64,000 nt of DNA, taken from positions 372,001 to 436,000 of the forward strand of contig NZ_JAPSJL010000003.1 of the NCBI RefSeq assembly GCF_031178195.1. The letters run 5' to 3'. The first letter of the stretch is position 1. Each line of letters begins with the position of its first letter. Source of the stretch: Zhihengliuella sp. (lineage in GTDB: Bacteria > Actinomycetota > Actinomycetes > Actinomycetales > Micrococcaceae). A model generated the notes under the pieces. That model saw only the letters and a program-made list of their open reading frames with translations. It had not been told where the DNA came from and searched no databases. Shown one piece after another: positions 9,520-17,151 of the stretch. A program made the translations under genes and the position numbers.

Positions 9520-10506
9520 TCAGGCGCGTTCCCCGGGATAGACCACGCCCAGCTGCCGCCGGATCTCGTCGAGCGTGCCCATGATGCCCACGGAGTCGTC
9601 CAGGGTGAGGAGATCGCCCTCGAGGCGGCCCTCGGCGACGTAACGCTCCGCGGCGAGCGCCTGGTACTGCATGCCCCGGCCCGGGATCTCGGAGGCATAC
9701 TGCTCCACCACCCCGCCGTCGACGCCGTAGACGGTGAAGTCCGCGGCCGTGTACCAGACGCGGTGGATGTCGATCCGACCCTTCGAGCCGATGATGTGGG
9801 CGCTGTTCGGCCCTGCGGCGCGGGATGAGGACAGCGAGGTGGACAGGGCCCCGCCGGCGTGGGTGCAGACGGTCGCCACCTCGGTGTCGGCCCCGGTCTC
9901 CCCGAGGCGTCCCGAGGCCTTGACCGATGTCGGCTCACCCAGGAGGTCCCACGCGAGGGAGATCGGGTAGATGCCCAGGTCGAGCAGCGCCCCGCCGCCG
10001 AGCTCGAGCGCGTTCAGGCGGTGCGCCGGGTCGGCGGGCAGCGACTGCGTGTGGTCCGCCGCGACGGCCCGGATCTCGCCGAGCGCCTCCGCGGCGATGA
10101 GCTCGCGGATCCGGATCATGTGCGGCAGGTACCGCGTCCACATGGCCTCCATGACCAGGAGGCCGCGCGACCGGGCCAGGTCCCGGAGCGACTCCGCCTC
10201 GCGCCGGTTGAGCGTGAACGGCTTCTCGACCAGCGCGTGCTTCCCGTGCTCCAGAAGCATCCGGGCCGCCGCGCAGTGGTGTGGGTGCGGCGTCGCGACA
10301 TACACGATGTCGACCTGGGGATCGGCCGCGAGCGCCTCGTAGGAGCCGTAGGCGCGGGCGATGCCGTGCTCCTCGGCGAAGGCGCGGGCAGCGGCCTCGG
10401 AACGCGATCCGACGGCGGCGACCTCGAGCCCGGCGAGCCGGGCGTCGCGGGTGAACATGCGGGCGATCGAGCCGGTGGCGAGGACGCCCCAACGCAGCGT
10501 GGTCAT
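9520..10506 (-). CDS. Gfo/Idh/MocA-family NAD(P)-dependent oxidoreductase
   Basis: This 328-residue protein has an N-terminal Rossmann fold (LRWGVLATGSIARMF, with the nucleotide-binding Gly-rich turn) and the family motif VEKPFTLN near residue 90. A C-terminal alpha/beta substrate domain completes the Gfo/Idh/MocA architecture. Members oxidise or reduce sugars, inositols, dihydrodiols or related polyols; the substrate here is unknown. The ATG at 10506 is 7 bases after a TAGATT -10 on the same strand, so it should be leaderless. It converges on rseP with a 7-base gap and diverges from a beta-glucosidase, so a sugar substrate is plausible. Confidence 0.85.
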   Translation of the reverse strand: MTTLRWGVLATGSIARMFTRDARLAGLEVAAVGSRSEAAARAFAEEHGIARAYGSYEALAADPQVDIVYVATPHPHHCAAARMLLEHGKHALVEKPFTLNRREAESLRDLARSRGLLVMEAMWTRYLPHMIRIRELIAAEALGEIRAVAADHTQSLPADPAHRLNALELGGGALLDLGIYPISLAWDLLGEPTSVKASGRLGETGADTEVATVCTHAGGALSTSLSSSRAAGPNSAHIIGSKGRIDIHRVWYTAADFTVYGVDGGVVEQYASEIPGRGMQYQALAAERYVAEGRLEGDLLTLDDSVGIMGTLDEIRRQLGVVYPGERA

Positions 10507-10513
10507 GGCGAGG

Positions 10514-10519
10514 AATCTA
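10514..10519 (-). promoter_or_regulatory. Leaderless-type -10 for the Gfo/Idh oxidoreductase
   Basis: On the minus strand TAGATT precedes the ATG at 10506 by 7 bases. No ribosome-binding site is visible in the gap. Confidence 0.5.
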
Positions 10520-10673
10520 CCAGCGGAGCCTCGTGAGCAGCGGCCGCGCTGTCCGGCCCCGACGACGCACGCAGCCCCCGTGGGACAGGCCCGCCCCGGG
10601 GGCCTTGCCGTGGAGCGTCCGTCCGGGTAGACAACGGAGGGAGTGGAACCCCCGCCGACGAGAGGACCGACCC

Positions 10674-12227
10674 GTGCCCGCACCCGAGACGTCAGCATCC
10701 GACCACGAGGACACCGGCCGCCCCGACCCTGGAGACCACGGGTCGGACGGGACCGCCTCCACCGTGCCGACCGCCTCCCCGGCCGGTCACCTGGCGCACC
10801 GTCGGTTCCCGGACGAGTTCCTGTTCGGCGCCGCGACCGCCGCCTACCAGATCGAGGGTGCGGCGTTCGAGGACGGCCGGACCGCATCCATCTGGGACCA
10901 TTTCGCGCGCCAGCCCGGCGCGGTCATCAACGGCGACACCGGCGATGTCGCGTGCGACCACTACCACCGCTACCGGGACGACGTCGCGCTCATGGAGGAG
11001 CTGGGTCTGCAGGCCTACCGCTTCTCCACGTCCTGGTCCCGGGTCCGGCCGGACGGCGGGCCCGTGAACGAGCAGGGCCTGGACTTCTACCGCCGGCTCG
11101 TCGACGAACTGCTCGAGGTGGGCATCAAGCCCTGGCTGACTCTCTACCACTGGGACCTGCCGCAGGCGCTTGAGGAGAAGGGCGGCTGGACGAGCCGGGA
11201 GACCGTGGACCGGTTCCTCGAGTACGCGCTCTCGGTGCACGACGCGCTCGGGGACCGCGTGGAGACCTGGACGACGCTCAACGAGCCGTGGTGCTCCTCC
11301 TTCCTCAGCTACACCGCCGGGATCCACGCCCCGGGCCGGCAGTCCGTGACGGACGGGCTGCTCTCCGCCCACCACCTGCTGCTCGCCCACGGCCGCACGG
11401 TGCAGGAGCTGCGCCGCCGTGACGGCGAACTCGAGCTCGGGCTGACCCTGAACCTGACGGTCGCCGAGCCCGCCGATCCGGAGGACGAGGCGGACCGGGA
11501 CGCCGCCCGCCGGATCGACGGCCAGTTCAACCGCTGGTTCCTGGACCCCCTCTTCCGCGGGGAGTATCCGCAGGACATCGCCCTGGACCTCCACGAGGTG
11601 GACCCGGCCGCGCTCGCGGCGCTCGAGGACGCCGACCAGGCCGGCGACCTGGCGGCCATCTCCACGCCCCTCGACGCGCTCGGCGTGAACTACTACCACG
11701 GCGAGTACGTCGGCGGAGCCCCTCCGGCCGAGGAGCCCCCGGCAGGCGACGCGCCCACCGACCGGGCGACGTCGTCCCCGTTCCCCGCGCACACGAACCT
11801 GTTCTGGCACGAGCGCGGCCTGCCGCGCACGGCGATGGGCTGGGAGGTGCAGCCGGCGGGGCTGACGGACCTCCTGCTGCGCGTGGACCGCGAGTACGCG
11901 CGCCCGGCCGGGACGGCGCTCTACGTGACGGAGAACGGCGCCGCGTTCGACGACGTCGTCACCGACGGCGGCGACGGCGCCACGCGGGTGGCCGACGCCG
12001 AGCGGGCCGAGTTCCTCCGCGCCCACCTCGGCGCCACACTGGAGGCCCGCGAGGCCGGCGTCGACGTCCGCGGCTACTTCTACTGGTCGCTCCTGGACAA
12101 CTACGAGTGGGCGCGGGGCTATGAGAAGCGGTTCGGGATCGTGCGGGTGGACTACGACACCCAGGAGCGGCTCATCAAGGACAGCGGCCGCGAGTACCGG
12201 CACATCATCGCGGAGCGCGCGATCTGA
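10674..12227 (+). CDS. GH1-family beta-glucosidase
   Basis: The 517-residue retaining glycoside hydrolase is of family 1. The acid/base Glu is in TLNEPW (about residue 204) and the nucleophile Glu in VTENGAAF (about residue 420). FLFGAATAAYQIEGA opens the barrel near residue 48, and the YHWDLPQALEEKGGW stretch near 160 is also characteristic. It likely hydrolyses beta-glucosides or other short beta-glycosides in the cytoplasm, since no signal peptide is seen. The start is taken as GTG 10674, with GAGAGGA upstream. This gives a roughly 40-residue Asp/Gly/Pro-rich extension before the catalytic domain, so a later start is possible. Divergent from the oxidoreductase. Confidence 0.9.
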   Translation: MPAPETSASDHEDTGRPDPGDHGSDGTASTVPTASPAGHLAHRRFPDEFLFGAATAAYQIEGAAFEDGRTASIWDHFARQPGAVINGDTGDVACDHYHRYRDDVALMEELGLQAYRFSTSWSRVRPDGGPVNEQGLDFYRRLVDELLEVGIKPWLTLYHWDLPQALEEKGGWTSRETVDRFLEYALSVHDALGDRVETWTTLNEPWCSSFLSYTAGIHAPGRQSVTDGLLSAHHLLLAHGRTVQELRRRDGELELGLTLNLTVAEPADPEDEADRDAARRIDGQFNRWFLDPLFRGEYPQDIALDLHEVDPAALAALEDADQAGDLAAISTPLDALGVNYYHGEYVGGAPPAEEPPAGDAPTDRATSSPFPAHTNLFWHERGLPRTAMGWEVQPAGLTDLLLRVDREYARPAGTALYVTENGAAFDDVVTDGGDGATRVADAERAEFLRAHLGATLEAREAGVDVRGYFYWSLLDNYEWARGYEKRFGIVRVDYDTQERLIKDSGREYRHIIAERAI

Positions 12228-12266
12228 CCCGAGGCCACGGTGGGGCGAACGACCGGCCCGAGTCAG

Positions 12267-12272
12267 TACACT
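12267..12272 (+). promoter_or_regulatory. Leaderless-type -10 for the YCII gene
   Basis: TACACT lies 7 bases before the ATG at 12280, and no Shine-Dalgarno sequence is present between them. Confidence 0.55.
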
Positions 12273-12279
12273 GTGGCGC

Positions 12280-12579
12280 ATGAGTCTGTTTGCCGTCGAA
12301 TACGTGTACGCCCCGGACACCGAGGAGGCCCGCGCCGAGCACCGGGCCCAGCACCGCGAGCTGCTGGCCGGCCTGCAGGACCCGCAGGCCGTGAAGCTCG
12401 TGGCCTCCGGACCGTTCGGGGACGGGTCCGGCGCCCTGCTGATCTTCGCCGCGGCCGGCGAGGAGGCCGTGAACGACGTCCTGAAGCAGGACCCGTTCGT
12501 GGCGCAGGGCCTGGTCGCCAACGCCAAGGTGACGGAGTGGAACCCGGTCACCGGGGAGCTCGCCGCCTACGCGTCCTGA
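12280..12579 (+). CDS. YCII-related protein
   Basis: The 99-residue protein has the ferredoxin-like alpha/beta fold of the YCII family. Recognisable are the N-terminal strand SLFAVEYVYAPDTEE, a central His-containing helix (RAEHRAQHRELL) and the DPFVAQGLVANAKVTEWNPV end. Family members are small dimeric proteins with a conserved His-Asp pair and mostly unknown substrates; some act on halogenated aromatics. The ATG at 12280 is supported by the TACACT element 7 bases upstream. It stands alone between the GH1 gene and ispG. Confidence 0.82.
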   Translation: MSLFAVEYVYAPDTEEARAEHRAQHRELLAGLQDPQAVKLVASGPFGDGSGALLIFAAAGEEAVNDVLKQDPFVAQGLVANAKVTEWNPVTGELAAYAS

Positions 12580-12671
12580 CGGCGCCGGCCGCACTCCGGA
12601 CCGCGTCCGCCGTGAGCTGAACCTCCGGTTGCGGCGGTCACACGGGCCGGACCGCGACGGGACGGGCGGCG

Positions 12672-12677
12672 TAGGAT
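12672..12677 (+). promoter_or_regulatory. Candidate -10 for ispG
   Basis: TAGGAT lies about 65 bases before the GTG start, in the 162-base gap after the YCII gene; an mRNA from here would carry a leader with a ribosome site. Confidence 0.4.
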
Positions 12678-12741
12678 GGATGCAGCGGACCGGCGCGACC
12701 GCGCCGTCCGCCCGCTCGACCGACTTCATCTTGGAGGATCC

Positions 12742-13893
12742 GTGACCGCCGTCTCCCTCGGCATGCCGTCCGCCCCGCCGCCCGTGCTCGCGCCGCGGCG
12801 CCGGACCCGTCAGTTCAACGTGGGCAAGGTCGGCATCGGATCGGACTCGCCGATCAGCGTCCAGTCGATGACGACCACCAAGACGCACGACATCAACTCC
12901 ACCCTCCAGCAGATCGCCGAGCTCACCGCCGCCGGCTGCGACATCGTCCGCGTGGCCTGCCCCACGGACAAGGATGCCGAGGCGCTGCCGATCATCGCCC
13001 GGAAGTCCCAGATCCCGGTCATCGCGGACATCCACTTCCAGCCGAAGTACGTCTTCGCCGCCATCGAAGCCGGGTGCGGCGCGGTCCGCGTGAACCCGGG
13101 CAACATCCGCAAGTTCGACGACCAGGTCAAGGAGATCGCCGCGGCCGCCAAGGACCACGGGACCTCCATCCGCATCGGCGTCAACGCCGGCTCGCTGGAC
13201 CCGCGGCTGCTGCAGAAGTACGGCAAGGCCACCCCGGAGGCGCTCGTCGAGTCCGCCATCTGGGAGGCATCGCTGTTCGAGGAGCACGGCTTCCGCGACT
13301 TCAAGATCTCCGTCAAGCACAACGACCCCGTGGTCATGGTGCGCGCCTACGAGCTGCTCGCCGAGGCCGGCGACTGGCCCCTGCACCTGGGCGTGACCGA
13401 GGCCGGCCCCGCCTTCCAGGGCACCATCAAGTCCGCCACGGCGTTCGGGGCGCTCCTGTCCCAGGGCATCGGTGACACCATCCGCGTCTCCCTCTCGGCC
13501 CCGCCGGTCGAGGAGGTCAAGGTCGGCAGCCAGATCCTCGAGGCGCTGAACCTGCGCCCGCGCAAACTCGAGATCGTCTCCTGCCCGTCCTGCGGACGCG
13601 CGCAGGTGGACGTCTACACGCTGGCGGACGAGGTCACGGCCGGGCTCGAGGGCATGGAGGTCCCGCTGCGCGTGGCCGTCATGGGCTGCGTGGTCAACGG
13701 GCCGGGCGAGGCCCGCGACGCCGACCTGGGCGTCGCGTCCGGCAACGGCAAGGGCCAGATCTTCGTCAAGGGCGAGGTCATCAAGACCGTCCCCGAGAGC
13801 GAGATCGTCGAGACCCTGATCGAGGAAGCCATGCGCATCGCCGAGGAGATGGAACCGGTTGAGGGCGGCTCCCCTTCCGTCAGCGTCTCCTAG
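12742..13893 (+). CDS. ispG: 4-hydroxy-3-methylbut-2-en-1-yl diphosphate synthase (flavodoxin)
   Basis: The 383-residue [4Fe-4S] enzyme makes HMBPP from ME-cPP in the non-mevalonate isoprenoid pathway. The three cluster cysteines are visible in SCPSCGR (about 280 and 283) and GCVVNGPGE (about 315). The TIM-barrel part shows [22 protein letters not shown] and VRVNPGNI. The GTG at 12742 follows a GGAGG site; an upstream in-frame extension lacks coding character. The pathway gene dxr is nearby on the same strand, and a GNAT gene follows, as in other actinobacteria. Confidence 0.95.
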   Translation: MTAVSLGMPSAPPPVLAPRRRTRQFNVGKVGIGSDSPISVQSMTTTKTHDINSTLQQIAELTAAGCDIVRVACPTDKDAEALPIIARKSQIPVIADIHFQPKYVFAAIEAGCGAVRVNPGNIRKFDDQVKEIAAAAKDHGTSIRIGVNAGSLDPRLLQKYGKATPEALVESAIWEASLFEEHGFRDFKISVKHNDPVVMVRAYELLAEAGDWPLHLGVTEAGPAFQGTIKSATAFGALLSQGIGDTIRVSLSAPPVEEVKVGSQILEALNLRPRKLEIVSCPSCGRAQVDVYTLADEVTAGLEGMEVPLRVAVMGCVVNGPGEARDADLGVASGNGKGQIFVKGEVIKTVPESEIVETLIEEAMRIAEEMEPVEGGSPSVSVS

Positions 13894-13939
13894 CGCTCCC
13901 GCCGTCGCAGCTGGGCCGGGCGACCGGCTCAGCCGTCAC

Positions 13940-14773
13940 GTGCGCGTCCTGACGGACGAGCACACCGCGGCGCTGCAGGACCTGACCGTCCTGGACCCCG
14001 TCGCGCACATCTTCATCCAGTCCCAGTTGGACGGATACGGCACCGCCGAGCCCGCCGCCGCGAGCTCCGGCGGTGCGCTGTTTCTCGGGTACTTCGACGA
14101 CGACGAGCTGCTCAGCGCCTGCTGGGTGGGCTCCAACGTGGTGCCGCTGACGGCCACGGAGCACCAGGGCCAGCGCTTCGGCGAGGCCATCCGCCGCCTC
14201 GACCGGCACTTCTCCTCCGTCTTCGGTCCCTCCGATGCCGTCCGCGGGATCTGGGAGGCCCTCCGCCACGGCCGCCAGCGGGCCTTCAGCGTGCGCGAGA
14301 GCCAGCCGCTGCTGGCGACGGCGACCCCCTCGTCGGTCGCCCCCGCCGCCACGCTGCGCCGGGCGCGGCCGGAGGAGTACGACGTCGTCCTGCCGGCCAG
14401 CGCGGCCATGTTCGAGGAGGAGTTGGGCTACTCCGCGCTCGCCACGGGCGGGGACTACTACCGCCGGCGGGTTCGCTCGCTGATCGTCCGGGGGCACTGC
14501 CTGGTGGACATCGAGCCGGCCGGGGGAGTGAAGTTCAAGGCGGACCTGGGGACCGTGACGCCCGCTGCGGCGCAGATCCAGGGCGTCTGGCTGGCGCCGG
14601 AGCTGCGCGGCCGGGGCCTGTCGACCAGCTACATGTCCGCGATGCTGAACTACACGCTCGACGCGGCACCGATCGCGAGCCTCTACGTCAACGACTACAA
14701 CGACGCGGCGCTGGCCGCGTACCGCCGCGTCGGCTTCGAACGGGTCGGCGAGTTCGCGACGGTGCTGTTCTAG
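13940..14773 (+). CDS. GNAT-family N-acetyltransferase with DUF4081-type N-terminal domain
   Basis: This 277-residue protein has an N-terminal DUF4081-like half and a C-terminal acetyl-CoA-binding GNAT half. The GNAT half contains IQGVWLAPELRGRGLSTSYM (near 215-234, the R/Q-x-x-G-x-G/A pyrophosphate loop) and YVNDYNDAALAAYRRVGF. The acceptor substrate is unknown. The same gene type sits next to ispG in mycobacteria and other actinobacteria, which supports real coding and orthology. GTG 13940 is chosen; a TTG at 13859 would overlap ispG and add 27 Ala/Pro/Ser-rich residues, and cannot be excluded. Confidence 0.85.
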   Translation: MRVLTDEHTAALQDLTVLDPVAHIFIQSQLDGYGTAEPAAASSGGALFLGYFDDDELLSACWVGSNVVPLTATEHQGQRFGEAIRRLDRHFSSVFGPSDAVRGIWEALRHGRQRAFSVRESQPLLATATPSSVAPAATLRRARPEEYDVVLPASAAMFEEELGYSALATGGDYYRRRVRSLIVRGHCLVDIEPAGGVKFKADLGTVTPAAAQIQGVWLAPELRGRGLSTSYMSAMLNYTLDAAPIASLYVNDYNDAALAAYRRVGFERVGEFATVLF

Positions 14774-14980
14774 GTTCGAGGACGCTCGTCCTGCAGTCGG
14801 TGCCGACGCAAATGTCGCCGCTGAACCTCCTAGCATTGCGTGTGCCTAGACGCATGTCCGGGCAGATCCAATTCGTCGCTGACGTCCATCGTGTCCAACG
14901 TGGCCTTCCGAAGGCCTTCCCGGCACCGGCAACGCAGAGCGAGGACCTCGGTGGTCACCAGCCGGCAGTGCGAACCGGCC

Positions 14981-15100
14981 ATGGATCGAAAAGAAATCGA
15001 TTCTGCAAGTAAGCAGGTTGATTTCCTTAGACGAGTCGAGTTGACTGCTGATGAAACCGGACGAGATTATGCTCGAATCTCAGCCTCGTCGCGCCATTGA
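14981..15100 (+). CDS. Possible 39-residue small protein upstream of mrr
   Basis: ATG at 14981 opens a short reading frame of charged, soluble-looking sequence beginning MDRKEIDSASKQVDFLRR and ending 12 bases before the mrr start. There is no ribosome-binding site before the ATG, and the codons are A+T rich like those of mrr. It could be a small gene, a translated leader, or a remnant of a larger gene. I do not recognise a family. Confidence 0.2.
   Translation: MDRKEIDSASKQVDFLRRVELTADETGRDYARISASSRH
15041..15070 (+). promoter_or_regulatory. Candidate promoter for the Mrr-NERD pair
   Basis: TTGACT (15041-15046) and GATTAT (15065-15070) are separated by 18 bases, a sigma-70-like layout unlike the leaderless signals elsewhere. 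The transcription start would lie some 35 bases before the ATG at 15113. Confidence 0.4.
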
Positions 15101-15112
15101 AGGAGGGCCTTA

Positions 15113-16051
15113 ATGACGGAACCACTGACCGGCGACGGGATTCCGAAATGGCATGAGTTTATGCACCCCGTTCTCGAGGTCATGAGCGACGGTGAAGCAA
15201 AAGAGCGGCGCACGTTGCTCGACGAAGTGTTGACTAGTGTTGGGATTACCGCAAGCCAGCGGGCCATTACATTGTCGATGGGCGATTCCAAAGCGGAGAA
15301 CCGTGTGGGCTGGGCGATGTCGGAACTCTTTACGGCTGGCCTGTTGCGTCGTCCGGCGCGGGCCATCTATGAGATCACGCCGGATGGCCAAGCTTGGCTT
15401 GCCGAGAACATGGGTCCGCTGACGACGGGCCACCTTCGGCATATCCCGCAGTGGATCGAACGCAAAGAAGGGGTACAGCAGGGCAGCCTGGGCTCCGACG
15501 CCGGATCGACGAGGCGTGCAGATGACTTGGAGGACCCCGATCCCCTTGAGCAGATTCAGACTGGCATCGACCGATTGCACACTGAAGTCGGGGAACAGCT
15601 TCTCGTCCGACTCAGGGACAGTCACCCAGACTTCTTTGAGGAAGCCGTCGTCAAGCTTCTCTTGGGCATGGGCTACGGAGGAGCTGAGCAGCGCGGTATG
15701 CGAGTCGGTGGGAGTGGTGACGGGGGAGTGGATGGACTGATCGACCAAGATCCGCTCGGTCTGGATCGCCTCTACGTGCAGGCCAAGCGCTATGGGTCCG
15801 GAAATACTGTTGGCCGCGAACAGATCCAGGCGTTTATCGGTGCGCTTCACGGCTTAGGGGCCGCGAAGGGAGTCTTTATCACCACCAGTGCATTCACCAA
15901 GCAGGCGCGCGACTATGCTGCGGCCATTCCGACTCGCATCATCCTCATTGACGGTCAGCGCCTCATCAGTCTTATGATCAAGTACCGCGTCGGAGTCCAA
16001 GCAGCCCGGACCTATCAGGTGGTCGGTATCGACGAGGACTTCTTCGAGTAG
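15113..16051 (+). CDS. mrr: Mrr-type restriction endonuclease
   Basis: The 312-residue protein has an N-terminal winged-helix Mrr_N domain (about 10-100, with RVGWAMSELFTAGLLRRP) and a C-terminal PD-(D/E)xK Mrr catalytic domain (about 170-300). Active-site residues are visible: the E176/E177 pair (DFFEEAVVKLL), D207 in GDGGVDGLI and the Q-x-K motif Q223-A-K225 (YVQAKRY). Mrr enzymes cut DNA carrying foreign methylation or after other triggers such as pressure stress. AAGGAGGG sits 6 bases before ATG 15113. Codon use is less G+C rich than in neighbours, which suggests horizontal acquisition. No cognate methylase or specificity gene is adjacent, consistent with modification-dependent cleavage. 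A NERD gene follows 15 bases later. Confidence 0.9.
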   Translation: MTEPLTGDGIPKWHEFMHPVLEVMSDGEAKERRTLLDEVLTSVGITASQRAITLSMGDSKAENRVGWAMSELFTAGLLRRPARAIYEITPDGQAWLAENMGPLTTGHLRHIPQWIERKEGVQQGSLGSDAGSTRRADDLEDPDPLEQIQTGIDRLHTEVGEQLLVRLRDSHPDFFEEAVVKLLLGMGYGGAEQRGMRVGGSGDGGVDGLIDQDPLGLDRLYVQAKRYGSGNTVGREQIQAFIGALHGLGAAKGVFITTSAFTKQARDYAAAIPTRIILIDGQRLISLMIKYRVGVQAARTYQVVGIDEDFFE

Positions 16052-16066
16052 GAAATTTAGAAGGAC

Positions 16067-17017
16067 GTGACGCTGTTGGATTGGCTCCCCTGGATCCTGG
16101 TATTACTCCTCGCCGGCGCGGCTGTCGGCCTAATGGTCCTCTGGCGGCGCCAGGTGGCCCTCGTCAGGGCGAAGCACCATGCGCAGGTCACTGAACTGGC
16201 GGAGGCCCACCAAGCGAAGGCGGAGCAGGAGGCGACGCTCCATCGGCGAGCCCTGGAGGAGACGCAAACAGCACTCGAAGACCTCGAACGGCGAGCGTCG
16301 GACGCCGCTGCTGAAGCTGCTGTGCGGGAAGAACAGTTGCATCGGTTCCTGGCCAGTGCACTTGACTATGATCTGGGCTCCCGAATGGCGCTTCTGGCTG
16401 CGTGTGCGAAAGTACCGCTTGACGGCGCCCTAATGTCCAACGTCGTCTTCCTGCGGCGGGGTTCGGAAGGAAATGCAGCCTACCGGCGACAAATCGACCA
16501 TCTCATCGTCACGCGGTCAAAAGTCTTCCTGATTGAGAACAAGGGATGGAAGGGTTTGGTTTTCGATGGAGTACGGCCCTCAGTTCTCCACCGTGACTTG
16601 GGCGCCGTGGTCGATGAGCGCGAACTCGGTGAGCACTTCGCCGTCCACATCGGCGGGAACGGGGCCAAGATTCGGACCGAGACGGAAGGGCCGGAGGGCG
16701 GTCGGCGCGTTCCCGTGATCCAGGCGGGACGTCAAGTAGCCGACCTCAAGGACATATTCGCAGAGAAAGGTCTCGGCCTTCCATGGATCGAAGCATGCGT
16801 CTTCTACTCCCACGCGGACGTGCGCCTGAGGGCGCACGATCAACAGACAACGTGGAAGGTGCGGGTCTTCGACCGGAGCGGCTTGGACGCGGTCCTGAAG
16901 TCAGGGAGCGGAAACGGCGGGATCGACGTCGAGCGCATGGTCGAAGCGCTCGAACCACATTCCGGCGACATCGTCGGCTTCGGACGTTTCAGAGCCGCTT
17001 GGCCCGCGCGGTTCTGA
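16067..17017 (+). CDS. Membrane-anchored coiled-coil protein with a NERD (nuclease-related) domain
   Basis: The 316-residue protein has one N-terminal TM helix (about 7-26) and a long charged coiled coil (about 30-97). A NERD domain then shows the nuclease-fold core QIDHLIVTRSKVFLIENKGW, with D144, E157 and K159 matching a PD-(D/E)xK site. The catalytic domain should face the cytoplasm. NERD domains occur in predicted nucleases and in phage- or stress-response proteins; the substrate is unknown. It starts 15 bases after mrr, so the two form an operon. GTG 16067 sits very close to its AAGGA site; TTG 16076 is an alternative start. A hairpin follows at 17022-17040. Confidence 0.8.
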   Translation: MTLLDWLPWILVLLLAGAAVGLMVLWRRQVALVRAKHHAQVTELAEAHQAKAEQEATLHRRALEETQTALEDLERRASDAAAEAAVREEQLHRFLASALDYDLGSRMALLAACAKVPLDGALMSNVVFLRRGSEGNAAYRRQIDHLIVTRSKVFLIENKGWKGLVFDGVRPSVLHRDLGAVVDERELGEHFAVHIGGNGAKIRTETEGPEGGRRVPVIQAGRQVADLKDIFAEKGLGLPWIEACVFYSHADVRLRAHDQQTTWKVRVFDRSGLDAVLKSGSGNGGIDVERMVEALEPHSGDIVGFGRFRAAWPARF

Positions 17018-17021
17018 GGGC

Positions 17022-17040
17022 GGGCTTCTCGACGAAGCCC
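17022..17040 (+). terminator. Hairpin after the NERD gene
   Basis: GGGCTTC (17022-17028) and GAAGCCC (17034-17040) form a perfect 7-bp stem with a 5-base loop right after the stop codon. No T-run follows. Confidence 0.5.
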
Positions 17041-17151
17041 CGGCTGCGGGCCGGGTTCTTCGCCCACCGCGATCCGCGGCCTTCTCTACCCGCGCCGCGC
17101 CATCGAGCAGCTCCTCGAATGGGGTGCGGCACCGTCCCTGGACGAACGGGT

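Larger units (their letters stand above)
14774..15112. other. Lower-GC gap upstream of the Mrr-NERD pair
   Basis: This 339-base stretch has no firmly supported gene. It becomes clearly A+T richer after about 14980. It contains short inverted repeats (AGGAC/GTCCT at 14779-14792, ATCGA/TCGAT at 14985-15001) and a possible promoter near its right end. There is also a 39-codon open frame at 14981-15100. The composition change suggests that the left junction of an acquired segment lies here. Confidence 0.5.
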
